Assembly: GCF_000832065.1 (NCBI RefSeq) | Contig: NZ_JXQM01000010.1 | Span: forward strand, 107,729 to 171,728 | Length of the DNA stretch: 64,000 bases | Direction of reading: 5' to 3' | Origin: Nitrosospira sp. NpAV | GTDB taxonomy: Bacteria; Pseudomonadota; Gammaproteobacteria; Burkholderiales; Nitrosomonadaceae | Shown: positions 27,441-37,443 of the stretch, piece after piece | Layout: the number at the start of each line of letters is the position of its first letter | Numbering within the stretch: the first letter of the stretch is position 1 | Notes under the pieces: generated by a model | Told to the model about the DNA's origin: nothing | Database searches by the model: none | Seen by the model: the letters and a program-made list of their open reading frames with translations, nothing else | Program-made: the position numbers and the translations under genes

Positions 27441-29045
27441 TCAGTTCCGCCGTTTCAACACCGTATCCCAGGCCTCCGGCAACAATTCCGGATAATCCCG
27501 GCTGTAGTGCAGGCCGCGGCTTTCATGGCGCAGCATGGCGCTTTGCACGATCAAATCAGCGGTATCCACCAGATTGCGTAGTTCCAGTAAATCGCTGGTG
27601 ACGCGAAAGTTGGCGTAATACTCATTGATTTCCTCGTGCAGCAGCTGGATGCGATGCTGCGCGCGCTGCAGGCGCTTGGTGGTGCGGACAATGCCGACAT
27701 AGCTCCACATGAAGCGGCGCAGTTCATCCCAATTGTGAGAGATTACGACTTCCTCGTCAGCATTGGTGACGCGGCTCTCATCCCACTGCGGCAACTCCAC
27801 AGCGGGCTGAGAAGGCTGGCCGACGATATCCTCGGCGGCCGCCTGGCCGAATACCAGGCATTCCAGCAGCGAATTGCTTGCCAGCCGGTTGGCGCCATGC
27901 AGGCCGGTATGGGCGGTTTCGCCAATCGCATAGAGATTCTCCAGATCCGTCTTGCCATTCCAGCCGGTAACGATGCCGCCGCAAGTGTAGTGCGCGGCGG
28001 GTACAACGGGGATAGGCTGTCTGGTGATATCGATGCCGAATTCCAGGCAGCGGTTATAAATATTGGGAAAATGCCCTTTCAGGAAATCCGCCGGCTTGTG
28101 AGAAATATCGAGATAAACGCAATCGAGCCCGCGTTTCTTCATTTCAAAATCAATGGCGCGAGCAACAATATCTCTCGGCGCAAGCTCCGCGCGCGAGTCA
28201 TGCCTGGGCATGAAGCGCGAACCGTCGGGAAGCTTAAGCAGGCCGCCTTCACCGCGCACCGCCTCGCTGATGAGAAACGATTTGGCATGCGGATGATAAA
28301 GGCAGGTCGGATGGAACTGGACAAATTCCATGTTGGCCACGCGGCAACCCGCGCGCCAGCCCATGGCGATGCCGTCGCCGGTCGCGGTATCGGGGTTGGT
28401 CGTATAGAGATAAACCTTGCCGGCACCCCCTGTGGCCAGCACGGTGCTATTGGCGCCGATGGTATAGACCTTGCCCGCCGTGCTGTCCAACACATAGACT
28501 CCATGGCAGAAGTTGTTGTTTTTATCGGCGCGGCCCAGTTTTGCGCTGGTGATAAGATCGATCGCGACATGGTGCTCAAGCACCGTAATATTGGGATGCG
28601 TACGCGCTTTTTCGATCAGGGTCAGTTGCACGGCCTGTCCGGTCGCATCCGCCGCATGAATCACCCTTCGCACGCTATGGCCACCTTCCCGCGTCAGGTG
28701 ATATCCTGTTTCGTGACCCTGATCACGCGTGAATGGCACCCCCTGGGTAATCAGCCACTGAATGGCCCGCGGGCCGTTTTCCACCACGTAACGGGTCACT
28801 TCTTCGCTACAAAGACCCGCACCCGCGGTTAGCGTATCGCGGATATGGATCTCGGGAGAATCCTCTTCCGATAATACCGCGGCAATTCCTCCCTGAGCCC
28901 AGCCGCTGGCACCGTCCAGCAGGGCCTTTTTTGTGACAAGGCCCACCTTCTTGCTTTGTGCCAGATTAAGAGCAAGAGTGAGGCCCGCCAGGCCGCTGCC
29001 GATTATTAGCGTATCAAAATAAAGCCGGGGTGTCTGGGTTTGCAT
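27441..29045 (-). CDS. nadB: L-aspartate oxidase
   Basis: I prefer the ATG at 29045, with AGGAAAG in front, to an upstream in-frame ATG at 29075. The 534-residue product matches NadB (540 in E. coli). The FAD-binding fingerprint IIGSGLAGL is at the N-terminus, [11 protein letters not shown] near 50, HxxG and HPTC in the middle ([12 protein letters not shown]) and the [15 protein letters not shown] block near 380. It oxidises L-aspartate to iminoaspartate, the first step of NAD synthesis, in the cytoplasm. It diverges from rpoE, as in several Beta- and Gammaproteobacteria including E. coli, which supports the assignment. Confidence 0.96.
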   Translation of the reverse strand: MQTQTPRLYFDTLIIGSGLAGLTLALNLAQSKKVGLVTKKALLDGASGWAQGGIAAVLSEEDSPEIHIRDTLTAGAGLCSEEVTRYVVENGPRAIQWLITQGVPFTRDQGHETGYHLTREGGHSVRRVIHAADATGQAVQLTLIEKARTHPNITVLEHHVAIDLITSAKLGRADKNNNFCHGVYVLDSTAGKVYTIGANSTVLATGGAGKVYLYTTNPDTATGDGIAMGWRAGCRVANMEFVQFHPTCLYHPHAKSFLISEAVRGEGGLLKLPDGSRFMPRHDSRAELAPRDIVARAIDFEMKKRGLDCVYLDISHKPADFLKGHFPNIYNRCLEFGIDITRQPIPVVPAAHYTCGGIVTGWNGKTDLENLYAIGETAHTGLHGANRLASNSLLECLVFGQAAAEDIVGQPSQPAVELPQWDESRVTNADEEVVISHNWDELRRFMWSYVGIVRTTKRLQRAQHRIQLLHEEINEYYANFRVTSDLLELRNLVDTADLIVQSAMLRHESRGLHYSRDYPELLPEAWDTVLKRRN

Positions 29046-29388
29046 GGATGATCTTTCCTGAGAGCGGGAAATCATAACAGACTCATTGCAGACTTGGCGC
29101 TTTCATCCCTTCTTTGCATAATCCTGAATGCGGCGGTTGACTGCTGGTTGACCACTAACTCTTTAGTTTCTTCCCGCTTGAACTTCGTCTCTTGGGTGAG
29201 TCCGCGGGATTCAGAATAATAACCACGTTTTCGAGTGAACTAATTTATACTGCCCGTTGTCTCTTGCTACAGACCAGGCACAGCACGCCTTGCGTGTAAT
29301 TCCCCGATGACCCTTGAACGGGTATACTTGGACAGCTATGTCATAAACTTAGCAATCCAATACCAATAATATTCAGGGATCAGGCGGG
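29046..29388. other. nadB-rpoE divergent promoter region
   Basis: The 343-bp region carries the start signals of both genes. One candidate sigma-E promoter is described separately. TTGAAC (29308-29313) followed 17 bases on by TATGTC is a weaker sigma-70-like pair for rpoE. No gene is visible. Confidence 0.5.
29236..29264 (+). promoter_or_regulatory. Candidate sigma-E autoregulatory promoter of rpoE
   Basis: TGAACTA (29236-29242) resembles the sigma-E -35 element GGAACTT, and TCTCT (29260-29264) lies 17 bases further, where TCTGA is expected. The match is partial. Autoregulation of rpoE is common in the family. Confidence 0.3.
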
Positions 29389-29991
29389 ATGGGTGACCGG
29401 GAAATCGACCAGCAGCTGGTGGAACGCGCACAACGTGGCGACAAACAGGCGTTCGATCTGCTGGTGGTCAAGTATCAACGCAAACTGGCGCGGTTGCTGT
29501 CGCAATTTATTCGCGATGCGACCGAGGTGGAAGATGTAACCCAGGAGGCCTTTATCAAGGCTTATCGTGCGTTGCCGTCATTCCGGGGCGACAGCGCGTT
29601 TTATACATGGTTGTACAGGATTGGCATTAATACCGCGAAGAATTTTCTGGTGGCTCAGGGGCGGCGGGCACCAACCACCAGTAACGGATTTGATGCCGAA
29701 GATGCCGAAGGCTTCGAGGAAGCCAGCCAGTTGCGGGAAATGAATACGCCGGAAAGCGAACTTACTAGTAAACAGATCGCTCAAACGGTTAATCAGACCT
29801 TGGAAGAACTACCTGAGGAATTGCGTACGGCAATTACATTAAGAGAAATTGAGGGGCTAAGTTATGAGGAAATCGCGGTCATCATGAACTGCCCCATTGG
29901 TACGGTGCGATCACGCATATTTCGTGCTCGTGAAGCGATAGCGGAAAAACTACGGCCCCTTCTGGGGACCGGCAAAGATAAGAGGTGGTAG
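29389..29991 (+). CDS. rpoE: RNA polymerase sigma-E factor
   Basis: The 200-residue protein is an ECF sigma factor of the RpoE/AlgU group. Region 2 has LLSQFIRDATEVEDVTQEAF and FYTWLYRIGINTAKN (about 35-90), and region 4 has LREIEGLSYEEIAVIMNCP with GTVRSRIFRAREAI (about 145-185). It directs transcription of envelope-stress genes when released from RseA. It is followed by rseA (2 bases), rseB (overlap) and degP, the classical stress operon. Confidence 0.97.
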   Translation: MGDREIDQQLVERAQRGDKQAFDLLVVKYQRKLARLLSQFIRDATEVEDVTQEAFIKAYRALPSFRGDSAFYTWLYRIGINTAKNFLVAQGRRAPTTSNGFDAEDAEGFEEASQLREMNTPESELTSKQIAQTVNQTLEELPEELRTAITLREIEGLSYEEIAVIMNCPIGTVRSRIFRAREAIAEKLRPLLGTGKDKRW

Positions 29992-29993
29992 TG

Positions 29994-30560
29994 ATGAAAA
30001 GTCAAATATCGGCATTGATGGATGGTGAACTGGATGAGGAAGATGCGGCCAGTATAATCGCCCAGCTCAAGAAAACAGAGGAATTACGCGACGAATGGGC
30101 GGTTTATCACCTGATCGGCGATGCCATGGGGCGACCGCAGGCGAGATCCGCACACATCGCCCGGCGCGTAAGCGCCAGATTGGCTGTAGAACCAACCGTA
30201 CTGGCGCCGCGCCCCCAGCCGGCCAGACACAAGACCAAAGTTTATGCGATGGCGGCTTCGGTAGCGGCAGTAGCGGCGGTCGGGTGGATAAGTCTGCAGA
30301 CGGCGGATCGATCACCGGAAAACCTGAACCTGGCGGCCAGCAAGCCGGCTCCCGCAACCTTGGTTGCGAACCAGCCAACTCCTCAATCAACCGTAACTGC
30401 TACGCAAGCAATTCCTGTCATTTCGGTTTCAGCGCCCGCTCCCGCCCAAATCAACGATTACCTGTTGGCGCATGGTCAATTTTCACCTAATACCGCGATG
30501 CATGGTGTAGCGCCCTATATGCGTACGGTCGCCGAATCGCGCGAAAACTCTGCCAGATGA
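29994..30560 (+). CDS. rseA: Anti-sigma-E factor RseA (MucA-like)
   Basis: I place the start at ATG 29994, two bases after the rpoE stop, with GAGGTGGT in the rpoE end as ribosome-binding site. The 188-residue protein has an N-terminal sigma-binding domain (MKSQISALMDGELDEED, about 1-75), one membrane helix (about 82-100) and a periplasmic tail. The DGELDEE stretch is typical of RseA/MucA. It holds RpoE at the membrane until proteolysis releases it. The periplasmic part is short and rich in Pro, Ala and Thr. Confidence 0.93.
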   Translation: MKSQISALMDGELDEEDAASIIAQLKKTEELRDEWAVYHLIGDAMGRPQARSAHIARRVSARLAVEPTVLAPRPQPARHKTKVYAMAASVAAVAAVGWISLQTADRSPENLNLAASKPAPATLVANQPTPQSTVTATQAIPVISVSAPAPAQINDYLLAHGQFSPNTAMHGVAPYMRTVAESRENSAR

Positions 30561-31546
30561 CACGGGTAGCACTGGCTGCCCTCTTGGTGCTATCCGGCAT
30601 CAGTCAGCTTGTATTTGCGCAACCCCCCTCTCGTTCCTCCCCCGAGGCGCTCGAATGGCTGCAAAAGATCTCCGCTGCACCTCGTCAGTACAACTATATC
30701 GGCACTTTTGTCTATTCATCCGGCAATCATATTGAAACGTCGCGCATTATCCACTTGGTGGATGCGGATGGCGAACATGAAAAAAGCGAGGTGTTGGACG
30801 GCGCACCGCAGGAAATCGTTCGCAATAACGATGAAATGAGATGTTATATGCCGGAAAGCAAGACCATCGTAACCGAAAAACGTTGGCTGCAGAAGGTTTT
30901 CCCCGCATTGCTTCCCCAACCGTTGAGCAATCTCGATGATAGCTATATTGTTAAGGTAGGCGGACAGGAACGCGTCAGTGATCATGCATGCCAGATAATT
31001 GAACTGGAGCCCAGGGACGATAAACGCTATGGTCATAAGTGGTGGGTGGACACCCGTACCGGTGTGTTGCTGAAAGCCGCAGTGATGGATAAAGACCGGG
31101 TGGTGGAGCAATTTGTTTTCACACAGCTGAAAATCGGCAGCGAAATCAATAAGGAATTGTTGAAATCAAAATATGGAGGGAAAGCCGCCGGATGGCGCAC
31201 CATCAATCTGGTGTCATCCACCATCGGGAGCGGTAAACTGGGCTGGCAGATAAAGGATTCGCCGCCGGGATTTAAAAAGGTTATTGAAATGAAGCGCAAC
31301 CTTTCCGGCAAACCAATGCCGATCGGCCACATCGCGCTGTCGGATGGTCTCGCCGCCGTATCGGTATTTATTGAACCGATAACCAGCCAAGTGCCTCCGC
31401 CGGTTGAAGGGCTCTATCGCAGTCGCGGCGCAATCAATATTTACAGCCGTACCGTGGCGGACAACATCGTGACAACGGTGGGTGAAGTCCCACCGGCCAC
31501 CGTCATGCAAATTGGAGATTCGGTAGCGACTCATAAAGTGAGATAA
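30557..31546 (+). CDS. rseB: Periplasmic sigma-E regulator RseB (MucB-like)
   Basis: The 329-residue protein has a signal peptide (about 1-21, cleaved after VFA). The N-terminal LolA-like domain includes YIGTFVYSSGNHIETSR and LDGAPQEIVRNNDEMRCYMPE, and the C-terminal domain interacts with RseA in characterised homologues. It protects RseA from DegS-like proteases and responds to lipids and lipopolysaccharide. Its start overlaps rseA by ATGA. Confidence 0.94.
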   Translation: MTRVALAALLVLSGISQLVFAQPPSRSSPEALEWLQKISAAPRQYNYIGTFVYSSGNHIETSRIIHLVDADGEHEKSEVLDGAPQEIVRNNDEMRCYMPESKTIVTEKRWLQKVFPALLPQPLSNLDDSYIVKVGGQERVSDHACQIIELEPRDDKRYGHKWWVDTRTGVLLKAAVMDKDRVVEQFVFTQLKIGSEINKELLKSKYGGKAAGWRTINLVSSTIGSGKLGWQIKDSPPGFKKVIEMKRNLSGKPMPIGHIALSDGLAAVSVFIEPITSQVPPPVEGLYRSRGAINIYSRTVADNIVTTVGEVPPATVMQIGDSVATHKVR

Positions 31547-31853
31547 GTGCAGGCCGGTTACATCCCGTGAATAGGGTTGGATATCTTTGCCTCGGGCCAA
31601 CTGGTGCAACACTATCCACGAATTGCCATTCAGCCGTTTACGATAATTTCTGGGCCGATCTGGTGAAATACCGGGCTAAACTATCGTGGTGTGGCATATT
31701 GGTTTATTTGTTTAAAGCCAATACGAATCCGTTTGGAATTTCATTTCCAGCAAACTTGCGTGATGGCCTTTCGATATGATAGGTTGACAAAGACTTCGTT
31801 GACCCTATCGCAATTGCACATATTGTTTATGGTGTCTTTAACAAAGGTGGAAA
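31547..31853. other. 307-bp gap between rseB and degP
   Basis: A sigma-70-like pair, TTGACA (31784-31789) and TATCGC (31806-31811, 16-base spacing), lies about 45 bases before the degP start, so degP may have its own promoter. The -10 matches in only three positions. A 70-codon frame at 31567-31779 has no ribosome-binding site and was not accepted. Confidence 0.35.
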
Positions 31854-33269
31854 ATGATAGCTAAATATATTCTGGTGGCGCTGTTTGGATTGTCCACCGC
31901 GGTCTCCGCACAAACACAGGTATTACCCGATTTCACCAGTATGGTTGAAAAGGAGGGGGCCTCCGTGGTGAATATCAGTACCGTGCAGGCTCCCAACATG
32001 GGCGGTAACCGAGCTTTTCCGGGGATGCCGAATATTCCGGAAGATGACCCATTCTTTGAATTTTTTCGCCGTTACATGCCTCCTCATGGCGGCGCTCCCA
32101 GGGATTTCGAATCGAAATCCCTGGGTTCAGGTTTCATCATTACGTCGGATGGCTATATCCTGACCAACACACACCTCGTGGATTCCGCCGAAGAAATCAC
32201 CGTGAAGCTTACCGACAAGCGCGAATTCCGCGCCAAGCTGATCGGCGCCGACCGCAAGACCGATATTGCCCTTCTTAAAATCGATGCCACCGGTTTACCC
32301 AAGGTGACCCAAGGCGATCCCAACAAACTCAAGGTAGGCGAATGGGTCGTGGCGATCGGCTCGCCCTTCGGATTTGAAAACAGCGTGACCGCCGGCATCG
32401 TCAGCGCTAAAGGACGTTCGCTGGCGCAGGAGAACTTCGTGCCATTTATTCAGACCGATGTGGCGATCAATCCCGGTAATTCCGGAGGCCCGCTATTCAA
32501 CATGAAAGGTGAAGTGGTCGGCATCAATTCTCAGATTTACAGCCGTACCGGCGGCTTCATGGGGTTGTCATTCGCCATTCCCATAGATGTAGCCACAGAT
32601 ATTTCGAACCAGTTGATCGCTCACGGCAAGGTGAGCCGTGGCAGGATCGGCGTGCTGATCCAGGAGGTGACCAAGGAACTTGCGGAATCCTTCGGATTGC
32701 CCAAACCCAATGGCGCACTGGTCGCATCGGTGCAAAAAGATGGCCCCGCCGATAAAGCGGGCATTGAAGCAAGAGATGTCATTCTGAAATTCGATGGTAA
32801 ACCTGTAAATGCCTCGGGCGACCTGCCGCGTATCGTCGGATCCACCAAACCGGGATCGAAGGTACAGGTACAGGTATGGCGGAATGGCACCACCAAAGAA
32901 CTGACGGTAGCGGTGGACGAAGTCGCGCCGGAAGAAAGAGTTGGAGGTCGTGGCGGCAAACGAGGCAAAGCGGCCGATACAGCCAATCGCATCGGGCTGA
33001 GTCTGAGCGAACTTACCGCCGAGCAGAAACAGCAGTTGGAGATAGAAAATGGCCTGCTGGTGGAAGATATGGTGCCGGGCATCGCCAGCCGCGCCGGCAT
33101 TCGCCCGGGCGACGTGATACTCAGCATGAATAACCAGGATGTCAAGACCGTCGAGCAACTCAATCAGTTGCTCAACAAAATTGAGAAGGGCCGCAACATC
33201 GCATTACTGGTAAGACGCGGCGATACGGCGACTTTCATCACAATGAAACTCAATGGCGAGAGTAAGTAG
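31854..33269 (+). CDS. degP: DegP/MucD-type periplasmic serine protease (HtrA family)
   Basis: The 471-residue protein has a signal peptide (about 1-19, cleaved near VSAQ). The trypsin-like domain has catalytic H107 (ILTNTHLVD), D137 (KTDIALL) and S210 (NPGNSGGPLF). Two PDZ domains follow (about 255-350 and 370-465), linked by a Gly/Arg/Lys-rich stretch. The usual TNNHV is TNTHL here, but the histidine is kept. It degrades misfolded envelope proteins and closes the sigma-E operon. AAAGGTGG precedes the ATG. Confidence 0.95.
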   Translation: MIAKYILVALFGLSTAVSAQTQVLPDFTSMVEKEGASVVNISTVQAPNMGGNRAFPGMPNIPEDDPFFEFFRRYMPPHGGAPRDFESKSLGSGFIITSDGYILTNTHLVDSAEEITVKLTDKREFRAKLIGADRKTDIALLKIDATGLPKVTQGDPNKLKVGEWVVAIGSPFGFENSVTAGIVSAKGRSLAQENFVPFIQTDVAINPGNSGGPLFNMKGEVVGINSQIYSRTGGFMGLSFAIPIDVATDISNQLIAHGKVSRGRIGVLIQEVTKELAESFGLPKPNGALVASVQKDGPADKAGIEARDVILKFDGKPVNASGDLPRIVGSTKPGSKVQVQVWRNGTTKELTVAVDEVAPEERVGGRGGKRGKAADTANRIGLSLSELTAEQKQQLEIENGLLVEDMVPGIASRAGIRPGDVILSMNNQDVKTVEQLNQLLNKIEKGRNIALLVRRGDTATFITMKLNGESK

Positions 33270-33531
33270 CGTGGCCACTCCCGATCCGGTGGAACTGGTT
33301 GTGTACAGCCGGGAACATTGCCATCTTTGTCATGACATGATTGCCGCCCTGCAGGAATTGCAGGCGCGGCTTTCCTTTCGCCTCGAGGTGGTGGATGTGG
33401 ATAGCAGTGCCGATCTCAGGTCGCGTTATGGCGAGCGTGTCCCCGTACTGGTGTCAAAAGGACAGGAAATTTGTCATTATCATTTTGACCCTGTCGCACT
33501 CGCCCGGATATTTCCCCAGATCGCGGAATAA
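33253..33531 (+). CDS. Glutaredoxin-like thiol protein (DUF836)
   Basis: The 92-residue protein is a thioredoxin-fold DUF836/glutaredoxin-like protein with a CHLC active-site motif (REHCHLCHDM) and the cis-proline in ERVPVLV. It starts inside the end of degP; a GTG at 33271, just after the degP stop, is an alternative start and would remove six residues. This gene follows mucD in many Betaproteobacteria. A role in thiol exchange is likely, but no partner is known. Confidence 0.82.
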   Translation: MARVSSVATPDPVELVVYSREHCHLCHDMIAALQELQARLSFRLEVVDVDSSADLRSRYGERVPVLVSKGQEICHYHFDPVALARIFPQIAE

Positions 33532-33632
33532 TGGCGAGGGGATTTGTGAGCAAAGCACTCGCCGGTATCCGCGAAGGCGGGTGGTACAATCCGATTTAAC
33601 GCTATTCACCAAATACCATCAGTCATGTTGCT

Positions 33633-33798
33633 TATAATAATTCCCGCGCCGGTCTGGGGAAAATATCCAGGCTAGATGCTTATTTTGCCGAAATTCGCTA
33701 AAATGCGCACTTCTTGATTAAAACAGGGTTTGCCGGATCGGCAGAACTTGCGAGGGTTGAGCCATGGCTTTCAAAAGGGCACAGCATGTGCCCTTTTT
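33633..33798 (+). ncRNA. Candidate small RNA or operon 3' end with hairpins before lepA
   Basis: Between the glutaredoxin and lepA genes are a TATAAT (33633-33638), a TGCCG/CGGCA hairpin (33731-33743), the palindrome AGCCATGGCT (33760-33769) and a strong terminator at 33773-33798. No gene fits. This may be a small RNA or simply the end of the stress operon. No good -35 is visible and the 5' end is a guess. Confidence 0.3.
33773..33798 (+). terminator. Strong intrinsic terminator before lepA
   Basis: AAAAGGGCACA, a GCA loop and TGTGCCCTTTT form an 11-bp stem ending in a run of five T. It separates the sigma-E operon from lepA. Confidence 0.85.
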
Positions 33799-33856
33799 AG
33801 TTGTCCGCCGGGACGCCCAACCGACACCTTTGATTATCCCGCCTCTGATCGATGAT

Positions 33857-33964
33857 CCTAAATCCGGCAGTTGACCGCTCTTTTTTTCATTTAATGACCC
33901 CTGATGGCTTTTTCCCTCACTTGCCCTTTACTTTCATGGTGAGTTCGCTACTGCCGGACTTAGG
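33857..33964 (+). promoter_or_regulatory. Long-range inverted repeat in the lepA leader reaching the start codon
   Basis: CCTAAATCCGGCAG (33857-33870) and CTGCCGGACTTAGG (33951-33964) are complementary in 13 of 14 positions, with an 80-base loop. The right arm ends at the base before the first lepA ATG and covers the purine-rich GGACTTAGG that would serve as ribosome-binding site. In RNA the stem could hide the start. It could also be a DNA operator or chance. Confidence 0.4.
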
Positions 33965-35761
33965 ATGATGCAACACATTCGTAATTTTTCCATCATTGCC
34001 CATATCGACCATGGGAAATCCACCCTGGCGGATCGTATCATCCATTTATGCGGCGGCCTTTCAGACCGCGAGATGGAGGCACAAGTGCTGGATTCCATGG
34101 ATCTGGAGCGCGAGCGCGGAATTACCATCAAAGCGCAGACCGCCGCCCTGGAGTATAAGTCGCGCGACGGCAAAGTATATTTGCTGAACCTGATCGATAC
34201 GCCCGGCCACGTGGATTTTTCCTATGAAGTATCACGCTCTCTCGCCGCCTGCGAAGGCGCGCTGCTGGTAGTGGATGCATCACAAGGCGTGGAGGCCCAG
34301 ACCGTTGCCAATTGCTATACCGCGATCGAACAGGGCGTGGAAGTGGTGCCGGTGCTGAACAAGATTGACCTGCCCGCCGCCGAACCGGAACGCGTAATCA
34401 AGGAAATAGAAGACATCATCGGCATAGACGCCCAGCAAGCGCTGCATGCCAGCGCCAAAACCGGTGTCGGCGTGGAAGATATTCTGGACGCCGTCATTGC
34501 ACGCATTCCCGCGCCGAAGGGGGATTCCGCAGCACCGCTTAAAGCGCTGATCATCGATTCGTGGTTCGATAACTACGTCGGCGTGGTCATGCTGGTGCGG
34601 GTAATGGATGGGGTGCTCAAGCCCAGGGACAGAATATTGCTCATGGCCAGCAAAGCGGTTCACCTGTGTGAGCAGGTCGGCGTGTTCACGCCCAAATCAA
34701 AAAACCGGGAATCGCTGAGCGCCGGCGAGGTCGGCTTCATCATCTCCGGCATCAAGGAATTGAAATCGGCCAAAGTGGGCGATACCGTAACATTGGCGGA
34801 TCGTCCCGCCGCCCAGCCGATGCTCGGTTTTAAAGAAATAAAGCCCCAGGTATTCGCCGGACTTTACCCGGTGGAATCCAACCAGTACGATGCTTTGCGC
34901 GACGCACTGGAGAAACTCAAACTCAACGATTCGTCCTTGCAATATGAGCCCGAGACGTCGCAGGCGCTAGGTTTTGGTTTCCGCTGCGGCTTTCTCGGCC
35001 TTCTGCATCTCGATATCGTTCAGGAGAGACTGGAACGTGAATACGGCATGGATCTCATCACCACCGCGCCCACGGTGATATATCAGATACTGATGCGCGA
35101 CGGAACAACCATGGAAATCGACAATCCATCGAGAATGCCCGATCTCTCCAAAATAGAGGAAATCCGCGAGCCAATCATTACCGCCACCATACTCGTTCCG
35201 CAGGAATATGTGGGATCGGTTATTACGCTTTGCATCAGCAAGCGTGGGATACAGAAAAACATGCAATATATGGGCAGGCAGGTGATGCTGACCTACGAAA
35301 TGCCACTCAATGAGGTTGTCATGGATTTTTTTGACAAATTAAAATCCACCAGCCGGGGTTATGCCTCGCTGGATTATGAATTCAAAGAGTTTCGCGCCTC
35401 TGATCTGGTCAAACTGGATATCCTCATCAATAGCGAAAAGGTGGATGCGCTTTCGCTGATCGTGCATCGCGCCAATAGTCAATACCGGGGGCGTGAACTC
35501 GCACAGAGAATGCGCGAACTGATTCCGCGGCAAATGTTCGATATCGCCGTACAGGCCGCCATCGGCGCGCACATCATTGCCAGGGAAAGTATCAAGGCAT
35601 TACGAAAAAATGTGCTCGCCAAGTGCTATGGCGGCGACATTTCCCGTAAGCGCAAGCTATTGGAAAAACAGAAAGCGGGGAAAAAACGAATGAAGCAAGT
35701 CGGTAACGTCGAAATCCCGCAGGAGGCCTTTCTTGCAATCCTGCAGGTGGGCGATAAGTAG
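33965..35761 (+). CDS. lepA: Elongation factor 4 (LepA)
   Basis: The 598-residue GTPase matches LepA (599 in E. coli). Visible motifs are G1 AHIDHGKST, the DxxG box in DTPGH, and NKID. The C-terminal LepA-specific domain ends with [20 protein letters not shown]. Two ATG codons stand side by side (33965, 33968); homologues begin near the second. It acts on ribosomes during initiation or back-translocation and lies upstream of lepB as in most bacteria. Confidence 0.97.
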   Translation: MMQHIRNFSIIAHIDHGKSTLADRIIHLCGGLSDREMEAQVLDSMDLERERGITIKAQTAALEYKSRDGKVYLLNLIDTPGHVDFSYEVSRSLAACEGALLVVDASQGVEAQTVANCYTAIEQGVEVVPVLNKIDLPAAEPERVIKEIEDIIGIDAQQALHASAKTGVGVEDILDAVIARIPAPKGDSAAPLKALIIDSWFDNYVGVVMLVRVMDGVLKPRDRILLMASKAVHLCEQVGVFTPKSKNRESLSAGEVGFIISGIKELKSAKVGDTVTLADRPAAQPMLGFKEIKPQVFAGLYPVESNQYDALRDALEKLKLNDSSLQYEPETSQALGFGFRCGFLGLLHLDIVQERLEREYGMDLITTAPTVIYQILMRDGTTMEIDNPSRMPDLSKIEEIREPIITATILVPQEYVGSVITLCISKRGIQKNMQYMGRQVMLTYEMPLNEVVMDFFDKLKSTSRGYASLDYEFKEFRASDLVKLDILINSEKVDALSLIVHRANSQYRGRELAQRMRELIPRQMFDIAVQAAIGAHIIARESIKALRKNVLAKCYGGDISRKRKLLEKQKAGKKRMKQVGNVEIPQEAFLAILQVGDK

Positions 35762-35812
35762 CGAATAAGTGCGGCGCTGAACATCATCCATATAAAAAAG
35801 AAGGAATAGGGA

Positions 35813-36616
35813 ATGAATTTTCCTCTCATCATGCTGATACTGCTGGTAATCACCGGGGGTATTTCATTGCTTGATCGCTTCGCGCTGAGGCGCCATCGCG
35901 CGCCGGAGGCGCAGGGACCTTGGTGGGTGGAATATCCGAAAAGCTTTTTTCCGGTCATCCTCATCGTATTCTTTTTGCGCTCGTTCCTGGTGGAGCCTTT
36001 CAAGATCCCGTCGGGCTCGATGATCCCGACGCTGCTGGTGGGAGATTTTATCCTCGTCAACAAATACACTTATGGTATTCGCCTGCCGGTCGCCAACATC
36101 AAAATAATGAGCGTAAACGAGCCCAAGCGCGGTGAAGTGATGGTATTCCGCTACCCCGAGAATCCATCGATGGATTACATCAAACGCATCATCGGCGTAC
36201 CGGGTGACACAGTCACTTACCGTGATAAACAATTGAGCATTAATAATGTCCCGGTGAAAATGGAACCGGATGGCGAGTACACCTATATAGAGTCAGGTCT
36301 GAATTATGTTTACAGCCGGCGTTTCCGCGAATCACTGGCTGAACAAAACTATAGTACCCTTATCAACCCGGAAGTTCCCGATATGCATATCGCCGGCGTA
36401 CGCCCGTTCCCGCATCGCGAAAATTGCTCCTACAACGACAGCGGATTTACCTGTAAGGTGCCTGAAGGTAATTATTTCACAATGGGAGATAATCGCGATA
36501 GCAGCAGCGATAGCCGGTACTGGGGATTTGTGCCGGAACAAAATATTGTCGGCAAAGCATTCATGATCTGGTGGAACTTCAGCGATTTAAGTCGTATCGG
36601 GCTATCCATTAAATAA
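35813..36616 (+). CDS. lepB: Signal peptidase I
   Basis: The 267-residue protein has two N-terminal membrane helices (about 4-22 and 45-60) and the type I signal peptidase motifs. The catalytic serine is S69 (PSGSMIPT) and the general base K124 (YIKRIIGVPGD). GDNRDSSSDSRYWG near 225-238 is box E. It cleaves signal peptides on the outer face of the inner membrane. AAGGAATAGGGA precedes the start. Secreted products in this window, such as DegP, would be its substrates. Confidence 0.97.
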   Translation: MNFPLIMLILLVITGGISLLDRFALRRHRAPEAQGPWWVEYPKSFFPVILIVFFLRSFLVEPFKIPSGSMIPTLLVGDFILVNKYTYGIRLPVANIKIMSVNEPKRGEVMVFRYPENPSMDYIKRIIGVPGDTVTYRDKQLSINNVPVKMEPDGEYTYIESGLNYVYSRRFRESLAEQNYSTLINPEVPDMHIAGVRPFPHRENCSYNDSGFTCKVPEGNYFTMGDNRDSSSDSRYWGFVPEQNIVGKAFMIWWNFSDLSRIGLSIK

Positions 36617-36686
36617 CGGGAGAAAGATATCCCAATCTTGCCTCGTTATTTCATCAGACTTCTAGAATCGATCGCTCATCGGTAAG

Positions 36687-37355
36687 ATGGTCAGCAATAC
36701 ACTTTGCCGAAAACTCGGCTACGTCTTTAATCATCCGAAGCTGCTATCTCAGGCATTGACTCACCGCAGCCATAGCCTGCCGCACAATGAGCGCCTTGAA
36801 TTTCTGGGCGACAGCGTCCTTAACTGCGCGGTTGCCGGGCTGATATTCAGGCGATTCCCCAGCCTTACCGAGGGCAATCTATCGCGAGTGCGGGCCAATC
36901 TTGTCAATCAGCAGGCATTGGCTGGATTGGCGCAAACACTTGAATTGGGAGGATTGATCAGATTTGGCGAGGGAGAACTCAAAAGTGGCGGAGATCGGCG
37001 TCCCTCGATACTCGCCGATACGCTGGAGGCAGTGCTGGGAGCGATTTATCTCGATGGAGGTTTTGCGGAAGCAGAGAAAGTCATCGTAGGTCTTTTCACC
37101 CCCCTGCTCCACGGATTGGATCCGCAGACGCTGGGTAAAGATCCCAAAACCCTCTTGCAGGAATATCTTCAGAGCCGCCGACTGGCTCTTCCGCAATATG
37201 CTGTTATCGCCACCACGGGTGAGGCCCACCAGCAGCAATTCCAAGTGGAATGCGTGGTACCGAAACCATCCATTCGTACGGTGGGCTCAGGGGCTTCTCG
37301 TCGCAGTGCCGAACAGGAAGCGGCCCAGCAAGCCTATGAGCAGCTCCAATCATAA
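36687..37355 (+). CDS. rnc: Ribonuclease III
   Basis: The 222-residue protein has an RNase III catalytic domain with [12 protein letters not shown] (about 34-45) and a downstream [15 protein letters not shown], and a C-terminal double-stranded RNA-binding domain (about 155-222, with a [14 protein letters not shown] motif). It cleaves double-stranded RNA, including rRNA precursors. It sits between lepB and era as usual. Confidence 0.97.
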   Translation: MVSNTLCRKLGYVFNHPKLLSQALTHRSHSLPHNERLEFLGDSVLNCAVAGLIFRRFPSLTEGNLSRVRANLVNQQALAGLAQTLELGGLIRFGEGELKSGGDRRPSILADTLEAVLGAIYLDGGFAEAEKVIVGLFTPLLHGLDPQTLGKDPKTLLQEYLQSRRLALPQYAVIATTGEAHQQQFQVECVVPKPSIRTVGSGASRRSAEQEAAQQAYEQLQS

Positions 37356-37368
37356 TTAAGGATTAAGC

Positions 37369-37443
37369 ATGAAACGAACAATCCCTGACATTTTTCTCGT
37401 CGTAATGATCTCACCGTTCTCAGTCGAGCACCGCCAGCCATGA
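37369..37443 (+). CDS. Possible 24-codon upstream ORF coupled to era
   Basis: AAGGA, a seven-base spacer and ATG open a 24-codon frame ([18 protein letters not shown] then VEHRQP) whose TGA overlaps the era ATG as ATGA. The spacing fits translation and would couple era to this leader. The peptide has no known family. The region might instead only be leader RNA. Confidence 0.35.
   Translation: MKRTIPDIFLVVMISPFSVEHRQP

Noticed and set aside
27636..28832. 398-codon plus-strand frame
   Set aside because: It is antisense to nadB; no start signal and no protein resemblance.
31567..31779. 70-codon frame between rseB and degP
   Set aside because: No ribosome-binding site and no recognisable protein; the region more likely holds a promoter.
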